Part shown: positions 23,126 to 34,556 of the stretch, one piece after another
How positions within the stretch are numbered: the stretch's first letter is position 1
How the letters are laid out: the number at the start of each line of letters is the position of its first letter
Origin: Leptodactylus fallax
Taxonomy: Eukaryota; Chordata; Amphibia; Anura; Leptodactylidae
Reading direction: 5' to 3'
Assembly (NCBI GenBank): GCA_947044405.1
Contig: CAMRHE010000028.1
Span: 7,462,001 to 7,526,000, forward strand
Length of the DNA: 64,000 nucleotides
Translations under genes and position numbers: made by a program
Notes under the pieces: generated by a model
Seen by the model: the letters and a program-made list of their open reading frames with translations, nothing else
Database searches by the model: none
What the model was told of the DNA's origin: nothing

Positions 23126-23493
23126 TAAGTCATAACCTTGGCACTGTAAAATCTGTCAATTGTAGGTTTTTACACCAACTATAGTGTTAATATGGATGAA
23201 TCAGAGAAATCCTGATGACTTTTCCGCCTGTATATCCAGTCCCAGATAATGTAAAGGTGACAAAGGTCATCTGAACATGAAAGACTCCCTTACATTACAG
23301 AGAATGTGTGCAGCATGTGTTTGGGGTCAACAGTGTGGCCACCAGCTTGGGGTAAAGGTCATTCAGATAGGCCACAATGACTTCTCCTCACCCTTGGCTC
23401 ATGTTCTTAATAAACATTTAGTAGGGTGAATGTTGGTACTGTATAAAGGGGCGAAAACGTAAGCACATTACGTATAGCATGTAGGTTTATGTA

Positions 23494-23990
23494 CAGCACT
23501 GTGCAAAAGATTTAGGCGGGTGTGGGAAAATACTGCAAAATGCTTTCAGAAATAGAAGGGTTAATGGCTTATTTTGAAGAAAAGAGAAATGTAAATCTCA
23601 TCAATATTTGGTGTGACCTTTGGAGGAGGAGTCCTGGAAGTGATGATCCGGCCCCCACAGATATAGCCCTGATCTCATCATCATCCAGTCTGTCTGGGAT
23701 GACATGAAGAGACAGAAGGATTGGAGCAAGCCTACATCCACAGAAGATCTGTACTTAGTTCTCCAAGATGGCGGCGGGAACAACTTCCCTGCCCAGTTCT
23801 GCCAAAAACTGTCTGTACCGAAAAGAAGGCAAAGGGCAAAGGTCACACCAAATATTGATGGGATTTACATCTCTGTTTTCTTTGACTTCATCTTGTTCAT
23901 TGACAAAAATAAACTATTAACCCTTCTATCTCTGAAAGCATTCTTTGTTGTTGTTTTCCTTTACATGCCTAAAATATTTGCACAAATCTG
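23494..23990 (+). mobile_element. Deleted Tc1-like element, family F, copy 2
   Basis: Follows TA (23492-23493). The left arm 23494-23622 begins CAGCACTGTGCAAAAGATTT. The right arm 23838-23990 is its diverged inverted copy, ending TTTGCACAAATCTG. Both arms carry TTCAGAAATAGAAGGGTTAA- and CATCAATATTTGGTGTGACC-type blocks. Between them only the C-terminal end of a transposase gene remains, so this is a non-autonomous Tc1-type element of about 497 bases. Confidence 0.75.
23650..23850 (+). pseudogene. Tc1-like transposase C-terminal remnant
   Basis: The + strand reads PDLIIIQSVWDDMKRQKDW, then SKPTSTEDLYLVLQDGGG, then FPAQFCQKL. This is the distal part of a Tc1-like transposase, from the PDLNPIE-type motif to the C-terminal helix. 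As in the 18.3-kb copy, the catalytic glutamate position is Gln (CAG, 23686-23688). The N-terminal DNA-binding and most of the catalytic region are absent. Confidence 0.65.
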
Positions 23991-23994
23991 TGTG

Positions 23995-25630
23995 TTTTAG
24001 TTTTCTTCAAGGGGAAGTTATCTATAAGCTTTATCTTAACTCTGCCAGTTAATTCCATTGTCAGACATTTACGTCAGATGGTATGGACGGAAGCCCAAAC
24101 AAACCCATAAATCAGGCACTTATCGCTGCTGGCCGCACAATCTCCCCTCAGTCCAGTTCATTTGTATGTGGAATATGTAGAATAATGGCCACGTCCTCCC
24201 TCCACTAATCGGATTATCGAGGTCACTGAATTATGGCGATAATGCTTCTTTTATTCCATATGAAGATTTATTATCACGGATAAAGTTTTACAGGAAGAAT
24301 GTAAAGGAGGAAACTGTGGGCCGCACATTAGTCAGTCTAAGATTTGCAAAAAAATGGTGTCAGGCTGCTTGTGTAAAGCTCACATAATTGTGGTGGTTTC
24401 TGTGAACACCCAAGTGTCATACACACTGTACATGGTACCTATGTACACCATAATACAGAACCTATAGTCTATGGGGCCTTACCATGTCTCCGATTTTACC
24501 ATGTTTTATGTTATATCGGAAACGTGTTGGGCCTTGTACACAACAGTAAAAAAAAATGACCTGGTTTAACATCCATCGTACATTCTTTTTTAGAACAATT
24601 TTTGTCTGTTTTTCTGGCCAAGTGAACTAAATACAAGTCTGTGGGTCCATTTTTTGCTTATTGTCTCCATTTCACAGATGTTAAAAATGGAAATAAATAT
24701 GTTGGATGGAAATCCAACATCAAAAATGGACCATTTCATCCATTTTTAACGGCTGATTTTTTTTTTTTTTTTTTTTGCAACATTTGTAGGCAATGAGGTC
24801 TTGGGGTATATTCGCTCATTTGCTGCAGAAATTTGTGGCCACCCCATTTAGTCGCAGAAATCCTTGCTCTCCATTCAGAGGATTTTCAGTTGTTTTTGCC
24901 TAAAGCAATCATCGAAATCAGAACACCCAGTGACTAAAAAAAATTCTCCAGGCTACAGCGGACATATCGGTCAGAACCCATAATCCTCTCACCACAGACC
25001 TAACGGATCTCCTGCCAGTCACGTGTTTGGCTTGACCGATTTATTGCCGTGTCCGTGGCCAAGGTTTTACAGTAAATGCCTCTTCAAGAAATGTGATAAC
25101 TTGTGATGGTTCTGTGGTAGAAATGGATTAGTGTTGTTTTTGGGTAGAAGAAATGCATTTTTGTGTAGACAGAATCTGAATTTTTGCACAACGAACTGGT
25201 AAAGTCCGACCTTCCCTGGTAGATAGCAACCAAAGGAATGCAAAGCCGCGTCCAATGGTAAAGTAATAAAAGGACTTTAACGCTAAAAACACCCCGACTA
25301 TGTTTCACTAAGAAATTCGTCTCGGCGCTGGCATCTGACTGAAACCTATGACTTTCTACTCCCAATACAGCGGAGAAGGGAAAGTTTCCAAAACAAAAAA
25401 GTTTGGGAATTTTTCCTTTTTCTCCAGATGTGCTGGGATCTATTCCTGTTTGTGATGAATAACAATAGCAGAATGGATCTCCTGCACACCAGTGTGAATA
25501 TGGTCGAAGAGCTTGTATATGCCACCAGACTGTGTGCACAGGTCCTGTATGGGAGCACCAGAGTGTCTATAGCCGTTATATACTTTGTGCCACCATCCAG
25601 TATAGCAAGTCATATTATTTCCAGGGCTGT
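23995..25630. other. Intron sequence with small repeat pieces
   Basis: At 24677-24752 AGATGTTAAAAATGGAAATA and CATCCATTTTTAACGGCTGA are an inverted pair around CCATCCAACAT-type sequence, followed by a T run (24757-24774). A long minus-strand frame (25084-25539) has no family motif and is probably chance. Confidence 0.4.
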
Positions 25631-25639
25631 GGTATTAGT

Positions 25640-25765
25640 AGGGTAAGCCACCAACTCAGAATCCTCAATTTTTCCACAGCCTGACTCCAACCATGACTCC
25701 TTCACAAATGCCTGACAGTCAGGGTCAGGTAAAAGCAGTAAAGATCCTCGAATTCACAAAAAAAA
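25640..25765. repeat. Fragment related to the 20.5-kb palindrome
   Basis: TTTCCACAGCCTGACTCCAA and GGGTCAGGTAAAAGCAGTAAAG resemble the right and left flanks of the 20532-20683 hairpin. Only one arm is recognisable. Confidence 0.45.
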
Positions 25766-25854
25766 GCCAGTGATTTGATTCCTATGACAGTAAATATGTA
25801 ACAAAATGTTTTTAATTATATAATAATGATTGTATAATATAATTCCAGTAAATG

Positions 25855-26295
25855 ACCTATTATTTAAACATAATTTTTAATTATTTTGATGTTTTTGATT
25901 TCCATGTTATTGCCTATATCTTAAAAAATTTCCAGTCCTTGCCACTAAGCTTACAATAGTTTGTACCATGGGCCATAGACACAATGAATACTATGGGAGA
26001 GCTTTCTAGGCCTGCTCTGTGACCTGTGCAGAGAGGGGAGTAGATAAGATGTGACATCCCCTATTGTGACTGGTGGATTCTGTGTTATCTACATATACAT
26101 GATCGCTGTGATCATCAGTGTGCTGTAAGTGAGGCGACTGCTGCAAAGAAATATCTTACAGACAACTGCAACTCACAGCGTAGTGGCCAGTCGAAACTGC
26201 AGGATAGTTTAGGATTTTTTTTAATATAGATAATAACATGAAACATGTAAAAACTCACCAAAAATTCTTTAAAAATAGGTTCGAATCATTGCCTT
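25855..26295 (+). repeat. Family D repeat, copy 1
   Basis: Contains TGCCACTAAGCTTACAATAG, ACCTGTGCAGAGAGGGGAGT, TATTGTGACTGGTGGATTCT and GATCATCAGTGTGCTGTAAG, then CTCACCAAAAATTCTTTAAA. All recur in order at 44.4 and 55.1 kb. Confidence 0.65.
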
Positions 26296-26451
26296 TTAAT
26301 CATTTTATTTAAGTCAGTAATTATTTTTTCCCGACTTCCAAAGCTTCCCTCCAACTCCACAGCCCTGATTCTTTCTTAGAAGCGATGTGTGAATTAGAAC
26401 ATAGCAATTCAATTATGGAAACTTCAAAATAAAATCAGAGGCCAATAGCGT

Positions 26452-26710
26452 TACCGTGTGGCCCTATGGTTAGATGTGGGTGCTGACTTGTTTGACATGG
26501 GCTGTTTCCAGAATACTCCACTGGCAGCTTATCTCCCCTAAGCATAAAAGGTCCGGGCCTGCTAAAATTTAGGTGCCTGATCCTTCTTTCTGGTCTGCCA
26601 ACATCTGTTGTCAGGGAAGAGTGGAGAGCCCCCATACTTATTAGATGGCGGCTGGTGCCCCAGAAATCTGCTCATTCGGCTGACATATATCTTATGTATA
26701 TGGCCGGCTT
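26452..26710. repeat. Family B-like repeat
   Basis: Right end CTGACATATATCTTATGTAT followed by ATGGCCGGCTT resembles the family B end, with looser matches to the left (CCCTATGGTTAGATGTGGGT). Diverged. Confidence 0.4.
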
Positions 26711-27526
26711 AACTGTAGTATTTTTGCTTAGGATTAATGAAGAGACACCAATAAAACGCCCCTCCCCTCCTGACTACATTATCTAACATATCTGTAGTGA
26801 CAACCTCCAGAAACTTATGAGTGTTATTAGGGGCTCTTTTTATCTTTTATGCCTCAGATTTAGCCCTCTTTTTAAAGAATCATTTTGGGATATTTTCTCC
26901 CATTGGACGTTTTGGCTTCAAGTAATTCTCATTTATGGCGTTTGGCGTATACAGCGCTGCGGACATATGTTAGAAATCAGGGCAGGTTTAGCTCTCTGCA
27001 GATAAAAAGGTTTTACCTGTGCGTGATATATATATATCCGGGGAAAGCTTTTTATGTTGGTTATTGGGATCTGAAGAAGAACAAAGGGTGCTCCTACGTT
27101 TTATGCTAGGAATACCTTGACCCCCGGAGACGCTGTGCTTTGCCCTCTGGTATGTGAAGTCTTTCCTGGGTTACTCAGAGATGTTAGCGAGGAATGGAGT
27201 CTGCAGAATACATCAAAGGTGTCAAGGAGTTTTTTTATTGCTGTCTAGTCTGAAATCTCAAAAATGCCACAATCCATTTATGGCCGCAGAGCTCCATAGG
27301 ATGGGGTAGGAGAAGTACTTAGTGGTGAGAAGGTGTTGGAGATACAGATATAAGATTACTTCAGGAGAATATGCTGGGATTTATAGTACGGATTTATCCT
27401 AAGCATGATAACTGTGCGCTGCTCATCCTGAGCTTCTGAGTTCATGAATAGAATTCCAGAACCACAATTACTCTTAAAGGGGTTTTGTGGTAGATAAAAC
27501 CCTTCAGCAGTGGATGTGTATGCTTA

Positions 27527-27764
27527 GGCTAGCCATACACATTAGATTTCATACAGCTGTCATGCACCCGTCCGATCATATGAACGACCCCATCATTGAT
27601 CAATTGAACTATACCACCACCAACATTAACAACTAAATTGACCCTTTAAAGAAAAAGCGCTGAGAGTCTGCTCAAGTTGGGTGATGAACGGTGAAAAGCG
27701 GCCCATTGTGCCAAAGATTGGTATTCTCGGTTGACAGCTGTTCAAAAATATTTAGCATGGCTAA
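27527..27764. repeat. Family B-like repeat
   Basis: Starts GGCTAGCCATACACATTAGA and ends GGTTGACAGCTGTTCAAAAA then TAGCATGGCTAATC, an imperfect inverted pair of termini. The interior is diverged from other copies. Confidence 0.5.
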
Positions 27765-29219
27765 TCTGTTTTTGGTAGTCGGTTGTCAGCCCGCTGTGAG
27801 TGACTCTTCACAGGATGTACATGGCCGATAACCATCCGTTCATCGGTCGAATCGCTGGTCCCTCTTGTCCAATTTCTGAGCTGCTTATGGCACTGTGGGG
27901 GACTAAAGTCTTCCAGTCCTTCTTTCCTGCTGACGCGCCGACTCTTCATCATATGACCAACCCCGGTGTACTCTGAGGACAAGTAGTACGAGTGGAGTCT
28001 GTCACATATCAGTGTCAGGGAGCGACAGATGGGGGTTAGAGGATCAGACATGACTGTGGATGTTTATGGGGCGACTGACTTTCAGCGTTTGTCTCAATAA
28101 CTCTTATGTCAGTGGCTAGAAGGCAGTAGAGGTAGAAAGAGGGAATAGAAGCAAAAGGGAAAAACTCTCTAAAAATTGGATTCACACACAGGTACGGTAT
28201 AAACCCACCGCAGCGTGCCTGTATATCATTGCCTGTTACCAGTGTGTTCTTCTATACAGGACAGCAGTGACTGCCTTGAATTCACCTCTTACATGTTGGT
28301 TGCCTGCGAGAGCGTCTCTAGACTAGTAACGGACACGCCAGCGTCATGTCTGATTCTTCTCTGGTCCCTGTGAGAGAAAACGCTGCATCCAAATTGTAAT
28401 CTGATCATGGAACGCGCCGTGAACCAGTCTGCGTATTCCTAGTGGACTCTAATGTTCTCCCAAAGAAATCTCTAGATGTGTCAGAGACTGGTCTGGAAAT
28501 AGCCACAGACGGACAATTAATAGGGTTGCTGTTGTGTGTCTTAAGCATCGGCTTTCACCTCAAGGCAAAGTCTCATGCACCAGCCGTGTACCGCAGCACA
28601 TTGAGCCCCTCGGGGTTTGTAATACAAGCCTGAATAAAGACAATGTGCCATCATACGGTGCCCCATGAGGTACCATGTTCTCCTGTAGAAGCTTTGCTTT
28701 CTCCTGCGCGTTTCCGTAAAACCAGACAAGCGCAAGGATACAGTATAGGCTCATATAAGTCTGTGTGTGCATGAGGCCTAAACCTGCGGGCCTGTGTTTA
28801 CCCCTGTAGAAACTTCCTCCTTGACTACACCTCTCTATGGTAGTGTGTGTATATTTGTATATATATTGCTCTTGGTCTGTCGCATCTACACAGTAGTTTT
28901 TGGCTTTCATGTGCAGGCCTTACATCCGCTATGTAGTATGGCGGCTCTCTGGAGAGATGTTGGGCCTCGCGGTATAGATTGCTGATGTAATTGGAATTTT
29001 TCTAAACCTCATGGGAAGTTGAGCTGTCAGTCAATGGGATGTCGGCTAAAGTGTTGATTTGACGGATTTCTTACATCAGACCTTCCAAGGTTCCTTAAGT
29101 GTGTTGTGATAGACAAGTGACCTCATAAGGAACATTTTTTTTACCCCATATCCGTAAGGCATTAAGGTCGCTCATATATATTTATTTTTTAACTTTTTTC
29201 TTTCTATAACTTTTTTTTT
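27765..29219. other. Intron sequence, no gene seen
   Basis: No clear exon or repeat family. Overlapping frames on both strands at 28.4-29.0 kb have no recognisable motif. Confidence 0.4.
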
Positions 29220-29237
29220 AGTGTGTGTGTGTGTATG

Positions 29238-29295
<58 letters not shown>
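29220..29295. repeat. (GT)n-(AT)n microsatellite
   Basis: About 7 GT units, then GTATAT variants, then about 29 AT units. It abuts the left side of the Helentron-like element; a very similar (GT)n(AT)n tract abuts its right side. Confidence 0.9.
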
Positions 29296-29298
<3 letters not shown>

Positions 29299-31086
29299 GA
29301 GTTCCTGTCTGTCTGTTCTTTATGCGCGACCAAACGACTGGACCGATCCTCACCAAATTTGGCACACATGTACATCAGGTGTCCGGGGAATATTATAGAC
29401 TGGGTCTCAGCTCTCTTGGACGTACCGTTCCTGAGGTACAGTATTCCCAAAAAATGACCAGCATTAGTCTATACAAGCCTGCAAGTCTTTCACTCATATT
29501 CCAACTGCCATACACACAGTCACATGTCCCTTATCAGCCAATAACAGCTCGCAGGCATTTACTCTCCTCAGGCACACAGGTTTCCATAGCAACCAAGCTA
29601 TGTATGACCTGTATTAGTGAATAGCAGTTCATAGGACCTTAAATATTCAGTCATATCACGTGTATCAGCCAATATAAGTTCACATTTAATTTACCAGGTT
29701 TCCATAACAACACAGCCATAAATAGACTGTACCTATACTGGACTCAGTGGCGTAACTAGCAATGGCAGGGCCCCAAGGCGAACATTTGACATGGGACCCC
29801 CCCCCCCCCCCCGGCAACCCCCCCCCACGCACAAACTGCATTTCTGCACTCACTATTAGGCCCTATAGTGGCTCTTGCACACAGTATTCTGCCCCATAGT
29901 GGCCCTTGCACACAGTATCATAGTGGCTCCTTCATATAGTATTATGCGCACTTCCCGCTACTTCTTCAATGTTGGACCAGATGTCACGTGAGCCAGGCAT
30001 GTATCGCAACGCATAATGACGTCAGACTGGCCCACCGACATCTGGGACGCCACCAAGGAGGCCCGAAGCCTGCTGAAAAGACCCCAGAGTATAATGATAG
30101 CAGTGTTTGTGGGGTTCACGGCCCACAGGCCTTACTTACCAATCCCCGCTCCTGCTCACAGCCGCCTCTGCAGAAGGTGAAGTGCAGGCGGCCGTGAGTA
30201 GGAGTGGGGATCGGTAAGTAAATAGGGCCCCTTACCTGCTGGTGTTAAAAAAAAAAAAAAAAAAAAAAAATCAGAGGCCCGCCGGGTCCCCTAATGTCCC
30301 GGGCCCTGTGGCAGCTGCTACCACTGCTAAACCGGTATTTACGCCACTGACTGGACTGCCATACTGGATTTCAGCATTCTTCAAATTGAAACGTTTTTTA
30401 AACTACTCATGTCCCCTGCAGCAAAACGCATGGCTGCTGCTCAAACTAATGAAAACTCTCAGCAGACCCAAGCCTGTCTCCAATCTGATAAGGTATGTTA
30501 CAGAAAACAGCGAGCTGCTGAAACTCCCCAGCAGACCCAAGCCCGTCTCCAATCTGACAAAGCATTGTCAGTCACATGCACACAGCTGCACTCCAGGTTT
30601 CAATAACAACCCAGCCATTTTTCTTCACTGCTGTAGGTCAGCTTTAAAGGGGCAGGGCGCTGTGGATGACACTGTTACACAAGCTTTACTCCAGGTTTTC
30701 CATAACAACCGATCGCAGGTTTTTCACTGATATCCAAACTGAGATGCACATGATCACATGACACTTATGGACCAATGGAAAATCGCAGGTTCAGTCTTGA
30801 CATACACACAGCTTTACACCAGGTTTCCATAGCAACCAAGCTATTTATGTCCTGTATGAGTCAATAGCAGTTCGCAGGTCCTTAAATATTCAGTCATATG
30901 ACGTGTATTAGCCAATGTAAGTTCACATTTCATTTACCAGGTTTCCATAGCAACACAGCCATAAATAGACTATACCTATACTGGACTGCCATACTGGATG
31001 TCAAGTGCAAAACTGGCCAATTCTTATGGGGTCACTACACAAACAAAAAATGAAATATACCTGTGCGAAGCCGGGTCCTTCCTCTA

Positions 31087-31088
<2 letters not shown>
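29296..31088 (+). mobile_element. Putative Helitron/Helentron-like non-autonomous element
   Basis: The left part (CTGTCTGTCTGTTCTTTATG, GACCAAACGACTGGACCGAT, CACCAAATTTGGCACACATG) and the 3' end ACCTGTGCGAAGCCGGGT...CTCTAGT resemble rolling-circle elements of animals: a short GC hairpin (ACCYG/CGGGT) upstream of a CTAGT end, and no terminal inverted repeats. Microsatellites flank both sides. About 200 bases near the left (29570-29755) are repeated near the right (30810-31000), and a motif like GTTTCCATAGCAAC occurs six times. A hAT-type element (29745-30349) interrupts it. No Rep/helicase gene is present. The family assignment is inference. Confidence 0.45.
29745..30349. mobile_element. hAT-type non-autonomous element with perfect 8-bp target duplication
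   Basis: Left end CAGTGGCGTAACTAGCAATG; right end TTTACGCCACTG. The terminal inverted repeat CAGTGGCGTAA is typical of hAT elements. It is flanked on both sides by ACTGGACT (29737-29744 and 30350-30357). The 605-base body holds a C run (about 29799-29812), an A run (30247-30270) and a GC-rich part, but no transposase. It is inserted in the Helentron-like repeat. Confidence 0.85.

Positions 31089-31142
<54 letters not shown>
31087..31142. repeat. (GT)n-(AT)n microsatellite
   Basis: About 11 GT units then about 17 AT units, immediately after the CTAGT end of the Helentron-like element and a mirror of the tract on its left. Confidence 0.9.
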
Positions 31143-31145
<3 letters not shown>

Positions 31146-32126
31146 TGTTTTTTTATTTTATATTCTTCTATTCCCTTCTCTCTTTCTAGAAATCTGAAAT
31201 TCCTTGAGCTTTGCTTTCTTTGTAATCGGCAGAAAGTCTCTAAAGCTATATAGTATGTAGTAAAGGATTAAGTTCTTCTACTTGGTTTAGGGAAGACTTT
31301 TCCAGTCGCTTCTAAATTATATTGTATTGAATCAATTTTTTTCCCGTAGACTGTGACTAAACCTCAAAATGTGAAGTAACTATGAACCCTTAACCTGCAG
31401 GCGCACCAGGAGGTACATGTATGTCCTGGCCGCTATACAACTCAGGAATTTTTGATGGACACAGATGGATGTCAAAAAAACGGACGTGAATATGTATTGA
31501 ATTCATTTGTTCTCAAAACGGACGTGCGACGGACGTTACAAAAACGAATGTCACTTGTCTGTTTTTAGAAGTCGTGTGAATAAGCCTCAACTCTGGTGTC
31601 TGCGGTGATCTGTCACAGTCTGCCATTGAAAACAGTGGGATGCAGAGTAGCGTTGTTTTTGGAGAATCACCTTAAATTCCTCTCCATATTCCTCTGTGTG
31701 AACATGCCCTAAAGTTCTACCGGTTGACAAACTCCGTCTCTGCTACATGTGTCTGTAACTGTGACAAAGTCTGGATCTATCTTAGTAAATATCTTGTTGC
31801 CCTTCTTGTAAGTTTTGTGCCTTTTCCTGCACACTATATGGAGAATACATCACCTCAGACTATGGAGGACGGTTTTCCTAAATGTGTTTTTTTTTTTTTT
31901 TTTTTTTTCCCTCTCCCCCCTCTTAATTGGAATTTCCTTGCAGGGTCTGTAACTTGTTAGCTCCACTGTAAGGTCTGTTTGATGTGGGGGATCCGCAGTT
32001 CAAAGGTCGACGCTTTGATTGTTTTTTTGCGGTTCAATAAAAACCGGCTCTGTTTAAGTGGAGGATGTTTTACTTCATTAAAAATGTTTCAACTTAGATA
32101 AAAGTCCTCTGCGCTTGTTTAGATGG
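31143..32126. other. Intron sequence, no gene seen
   Basis: At 31468-31560 there are repeated AAACGGACGTG units (three near copies), part of a diverged repeat ending TGTGTGAACATGCCCTAAAG. A T run lies at 31889-31908. Confidence 0.4.
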
Positions 32127-32600
32127 TCAGCTCTTGGTATTCTGGTTGCTATGTATTTTTATAGCGCTATTATTTTCATGGTGCTGTACATATGAAAAGG
32201 ATATAGTACAAAAACATGTATAATAAACATGAAATGTTACAGATGGGGAAGAGAGACCTGCCCGCGGGGGCTTACAATTACAGAGGAAGGGGAAGGCGAC
32301 AGTAGGTGAGGGCAGAAGCTGCTCAGAAGGTGGTGCGGTGGCAGCGGGGTTATTGGGGGCTTGCCTGAAGAGAAGGGATTTCAGGTTGCTTTTGAAGGTT
32401 TCAATGGTGAGGGACGGTCTGATGTGTAGGGGCAATTCTAGAGTATAGGGGATGCATGGAAGAAATTTGAGAGGTGGTTGTGTGAAGAGCGGATAAGAGC
32501 AAAGAGAGGATCGGAGATTACATGCGGGCAGGTATCAGAAGATTAGGGCAGAGATACATCATGGAGGGGACAGGTTGTAGATGGGTGAATTGGCCATTAG
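32127..32600 (-). mobile_element. 3' end of a CR1/L2/Rex-type LINE, decayed
   Basis: On the minus strand a short frame reads PLHIRPSLTIETFKSNLKSLLF. This resembles the conserved end of reverse-transcriptase ORFs in CR1, L2 and Rex1-type LINEs (PLxIRxxxSxxxFKxxLKTxLF). Downstream come GTAAGCCCCCGCGGGCAGGT and CAGCACCATGAAAATAATAG with a GCGCTATAAAAATA ending, the same 3' tail seen at 56.0 kb. Upstream the frame is broken. Clade assignment is inference. Confidence 0.55.
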
Positions 32601-32882
32601 GTAGCTAATAATCGGATTGGCAGGGGAGTAGCGAGAGAAGAGTTGACAGCGGATTGAAGGTCCACAAGAACATCAGATTGGAGGCCGCAGAGGGTGATGT
32701 TGTATTTGTTGGGCATGCCCAAGTGTTTTTTAATACATGGGCAAGCGTGAATACAAGAAAAGTTTTTGAGCTCGAGGTGGCAGAAAACCACAACGGCTTG
32801 GAGATGCATCTTGAAAGTTGGGCCGACACCAAAAGTTACCCTAAGGCAGCGGACTTGTGAGACCTGGAAAGAATGATTGATA

Positions 32883-33252
32883 GGGCTGTGGAGTCGGAGT
32901 CGGTGCCTATTTTGGTGGAGTCGGAGTCGGTATAAAATGGACCGACTCCGACTCCCAAAATATATAATAAATTGGTACAGTTAGTAGTACAATGCAGTAT
33001 GTGCTGAATATATTTTCATAAGAATTTGGGAAAATGATGAAATGTTGAAAATGATGAAATGTCCTGTAAAGGTCTGTTCTATTCCTCATATAATGATGGG
33101 ACTGAGTTCTGAGTGAACCTATAAGGTTTAGCAGTCCAGGGCTGTGGAGTCGGAGTCTTGGAGTCGGAGTCGGTGCCTATTTTGGTGGAGTCGGACTAAG
33201 GGGAAATTGAGGAGTCGGAGTCGGGGCTTTGGCGTACCGACTCCACAGCCCT
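32883..33252. mobile_element. hAT-like non-autonomous element (GGGCTGTGGAGTCGG type)
   Basis: The ends GGGCTGTGGAGTCGGAGTCG and GTACCGACTCCACAGCCCT are inverted repeats. GATTGATA flanks both sides (32875-32882 and 33253-33260), an 8-base duplication consistent with hAT insertion. A second left-end-like copy starts at 33139 (GGGCTGTGGAGTCGGAGTC) inside it, so it is a partial dimer or nested copy. It is rich in GGAGTCGGAGTCGG units and non-coding. Confidence 0.7.
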
Positions 33253-33776
33253 GATTGATAGGCCAGGTAGGAGGCTCAGCGAGGTGGCGGAAAGATGAGG
33301 AACTTTGTGTTATCTCTTTAGATGCCCGTATACAAGAGACGGGCCAACTCTGTTTATGGGACCTCCTGACTGTCCCTAAATGTTCTCGAGGGAAGGAAGA
33401 ACTTGCATGCTGAATCTTATCGTATCCAACTCTTTGGTCTTTCTTGATATAGGCCACCCAAAGAGGTCTCTGGCAACGGCGGGCTGTCCTGTCCTCATTG
33501 GAAGCTCCTACATGTGAATGTTGGGAGAAACCGCTACCAGACAAATGTGTTCAGCTGACGTATACTGAAGGTGCATGGGTTAGAGGTTAGAGCTTCCCCT
33601 TATCTTCCATACAGCACCGATACTTAGGTACACTTGTGTATAGTGTAGAGGTGTCTGTGAGCACGACAAACTGTAGTGATACATTGTAGCAAACTATCAA
33701 TGAGCGCTCTGCAGCTGATGTACAGTTTTTAGCCCACGGGGCATTGTCTGGACTGGATACAATTGTATCTACTTCT

Positions 33777-34007
33777 AAGGCTATGTTCACACCCGCCCCG
33801 GAGTCTCCATTGGAGAGAAAAGTCCTGCGAGTCCAAGTTTTTCCTCCACCAGTTTTAGTTTAAAACATCAGACTGACCCCATTATATAGTCAATGGGGTA
33901 CGCCGGGCTCCGTGTGTAACCGCTGTATTAGCGATCTGCCTCTTCGTTTTTTGGGTCCCCTGACGGACCTGAACAATGGAGAGCCAGCGCTAGTGTAAAT
34001 CTATTGT
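33777..34007. repeat. MITE-like repeat, family A
   Basis: Starts AAGGCTATGTTCACACCCGC, has GGAGAGAAAAGTCCTGCGAG and TTTTTTGGGTCCCCTGACGG inside, and ends AGCGCTAGTGTAAATCTATT. Diverged but full length. Confidence 0.6.
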
Positions 34008-34556
34008 CAGCCGAGTGCAAGATTGTACGAGTCTGTAAACAAGTGCACTCAAAAAGCTATTGTGAAAATAGTCAGGAATCGAAATACAGAGTATATTAGT
34101 GAGAACGCTTCGCCATATATACTATTGTCTTTGAGACAATTATATTTCTTGTGAAATTCATATTTGCACAATTAGATTTCATCAAATAACTTGAATAGTA
34201 CATAAAATACAGTAAGAAACAAGTTCACTATTTGTCCCAAGGAAGGTTAACACTTCTGACAGCACAGTCTGGTGGCCACAGTCCAATGACTTTGCCAAAA
34301 TTAGCCTGAGAATTTGTGTTAGTCAGTGACTGAGGCCTGACCCAATTACCAGACGAGAGATGTCAGGAGACCAATTGGGACATCAAGAACTGATGTTACA
34401 TGGAAACTTATGTAAGTAATAAAAGTCATCTGATCTGTCCTAAAGTGAGATCTATCCCGAGCCAGTCCTGGCCTTCAACATGTGCACAGCCATTCGGTGA
34501 CTACTGAAGATGACATCACAGGCCTATGAAGTGACGCTCACACAAGTCAGGCAACC

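Noticed and set aside
25084..25539. 151-codon minus-strand frame
   Set aside because: No recognisable domain, no start or splice context, and overlapping frames of similar quality nearby.
30242..30730. 162-codon + strand frame starting with a lysine run
   Set aside because: It begins in the poly(A) tract of the hAT-type insertion and crosses its boundary into the host repeat.
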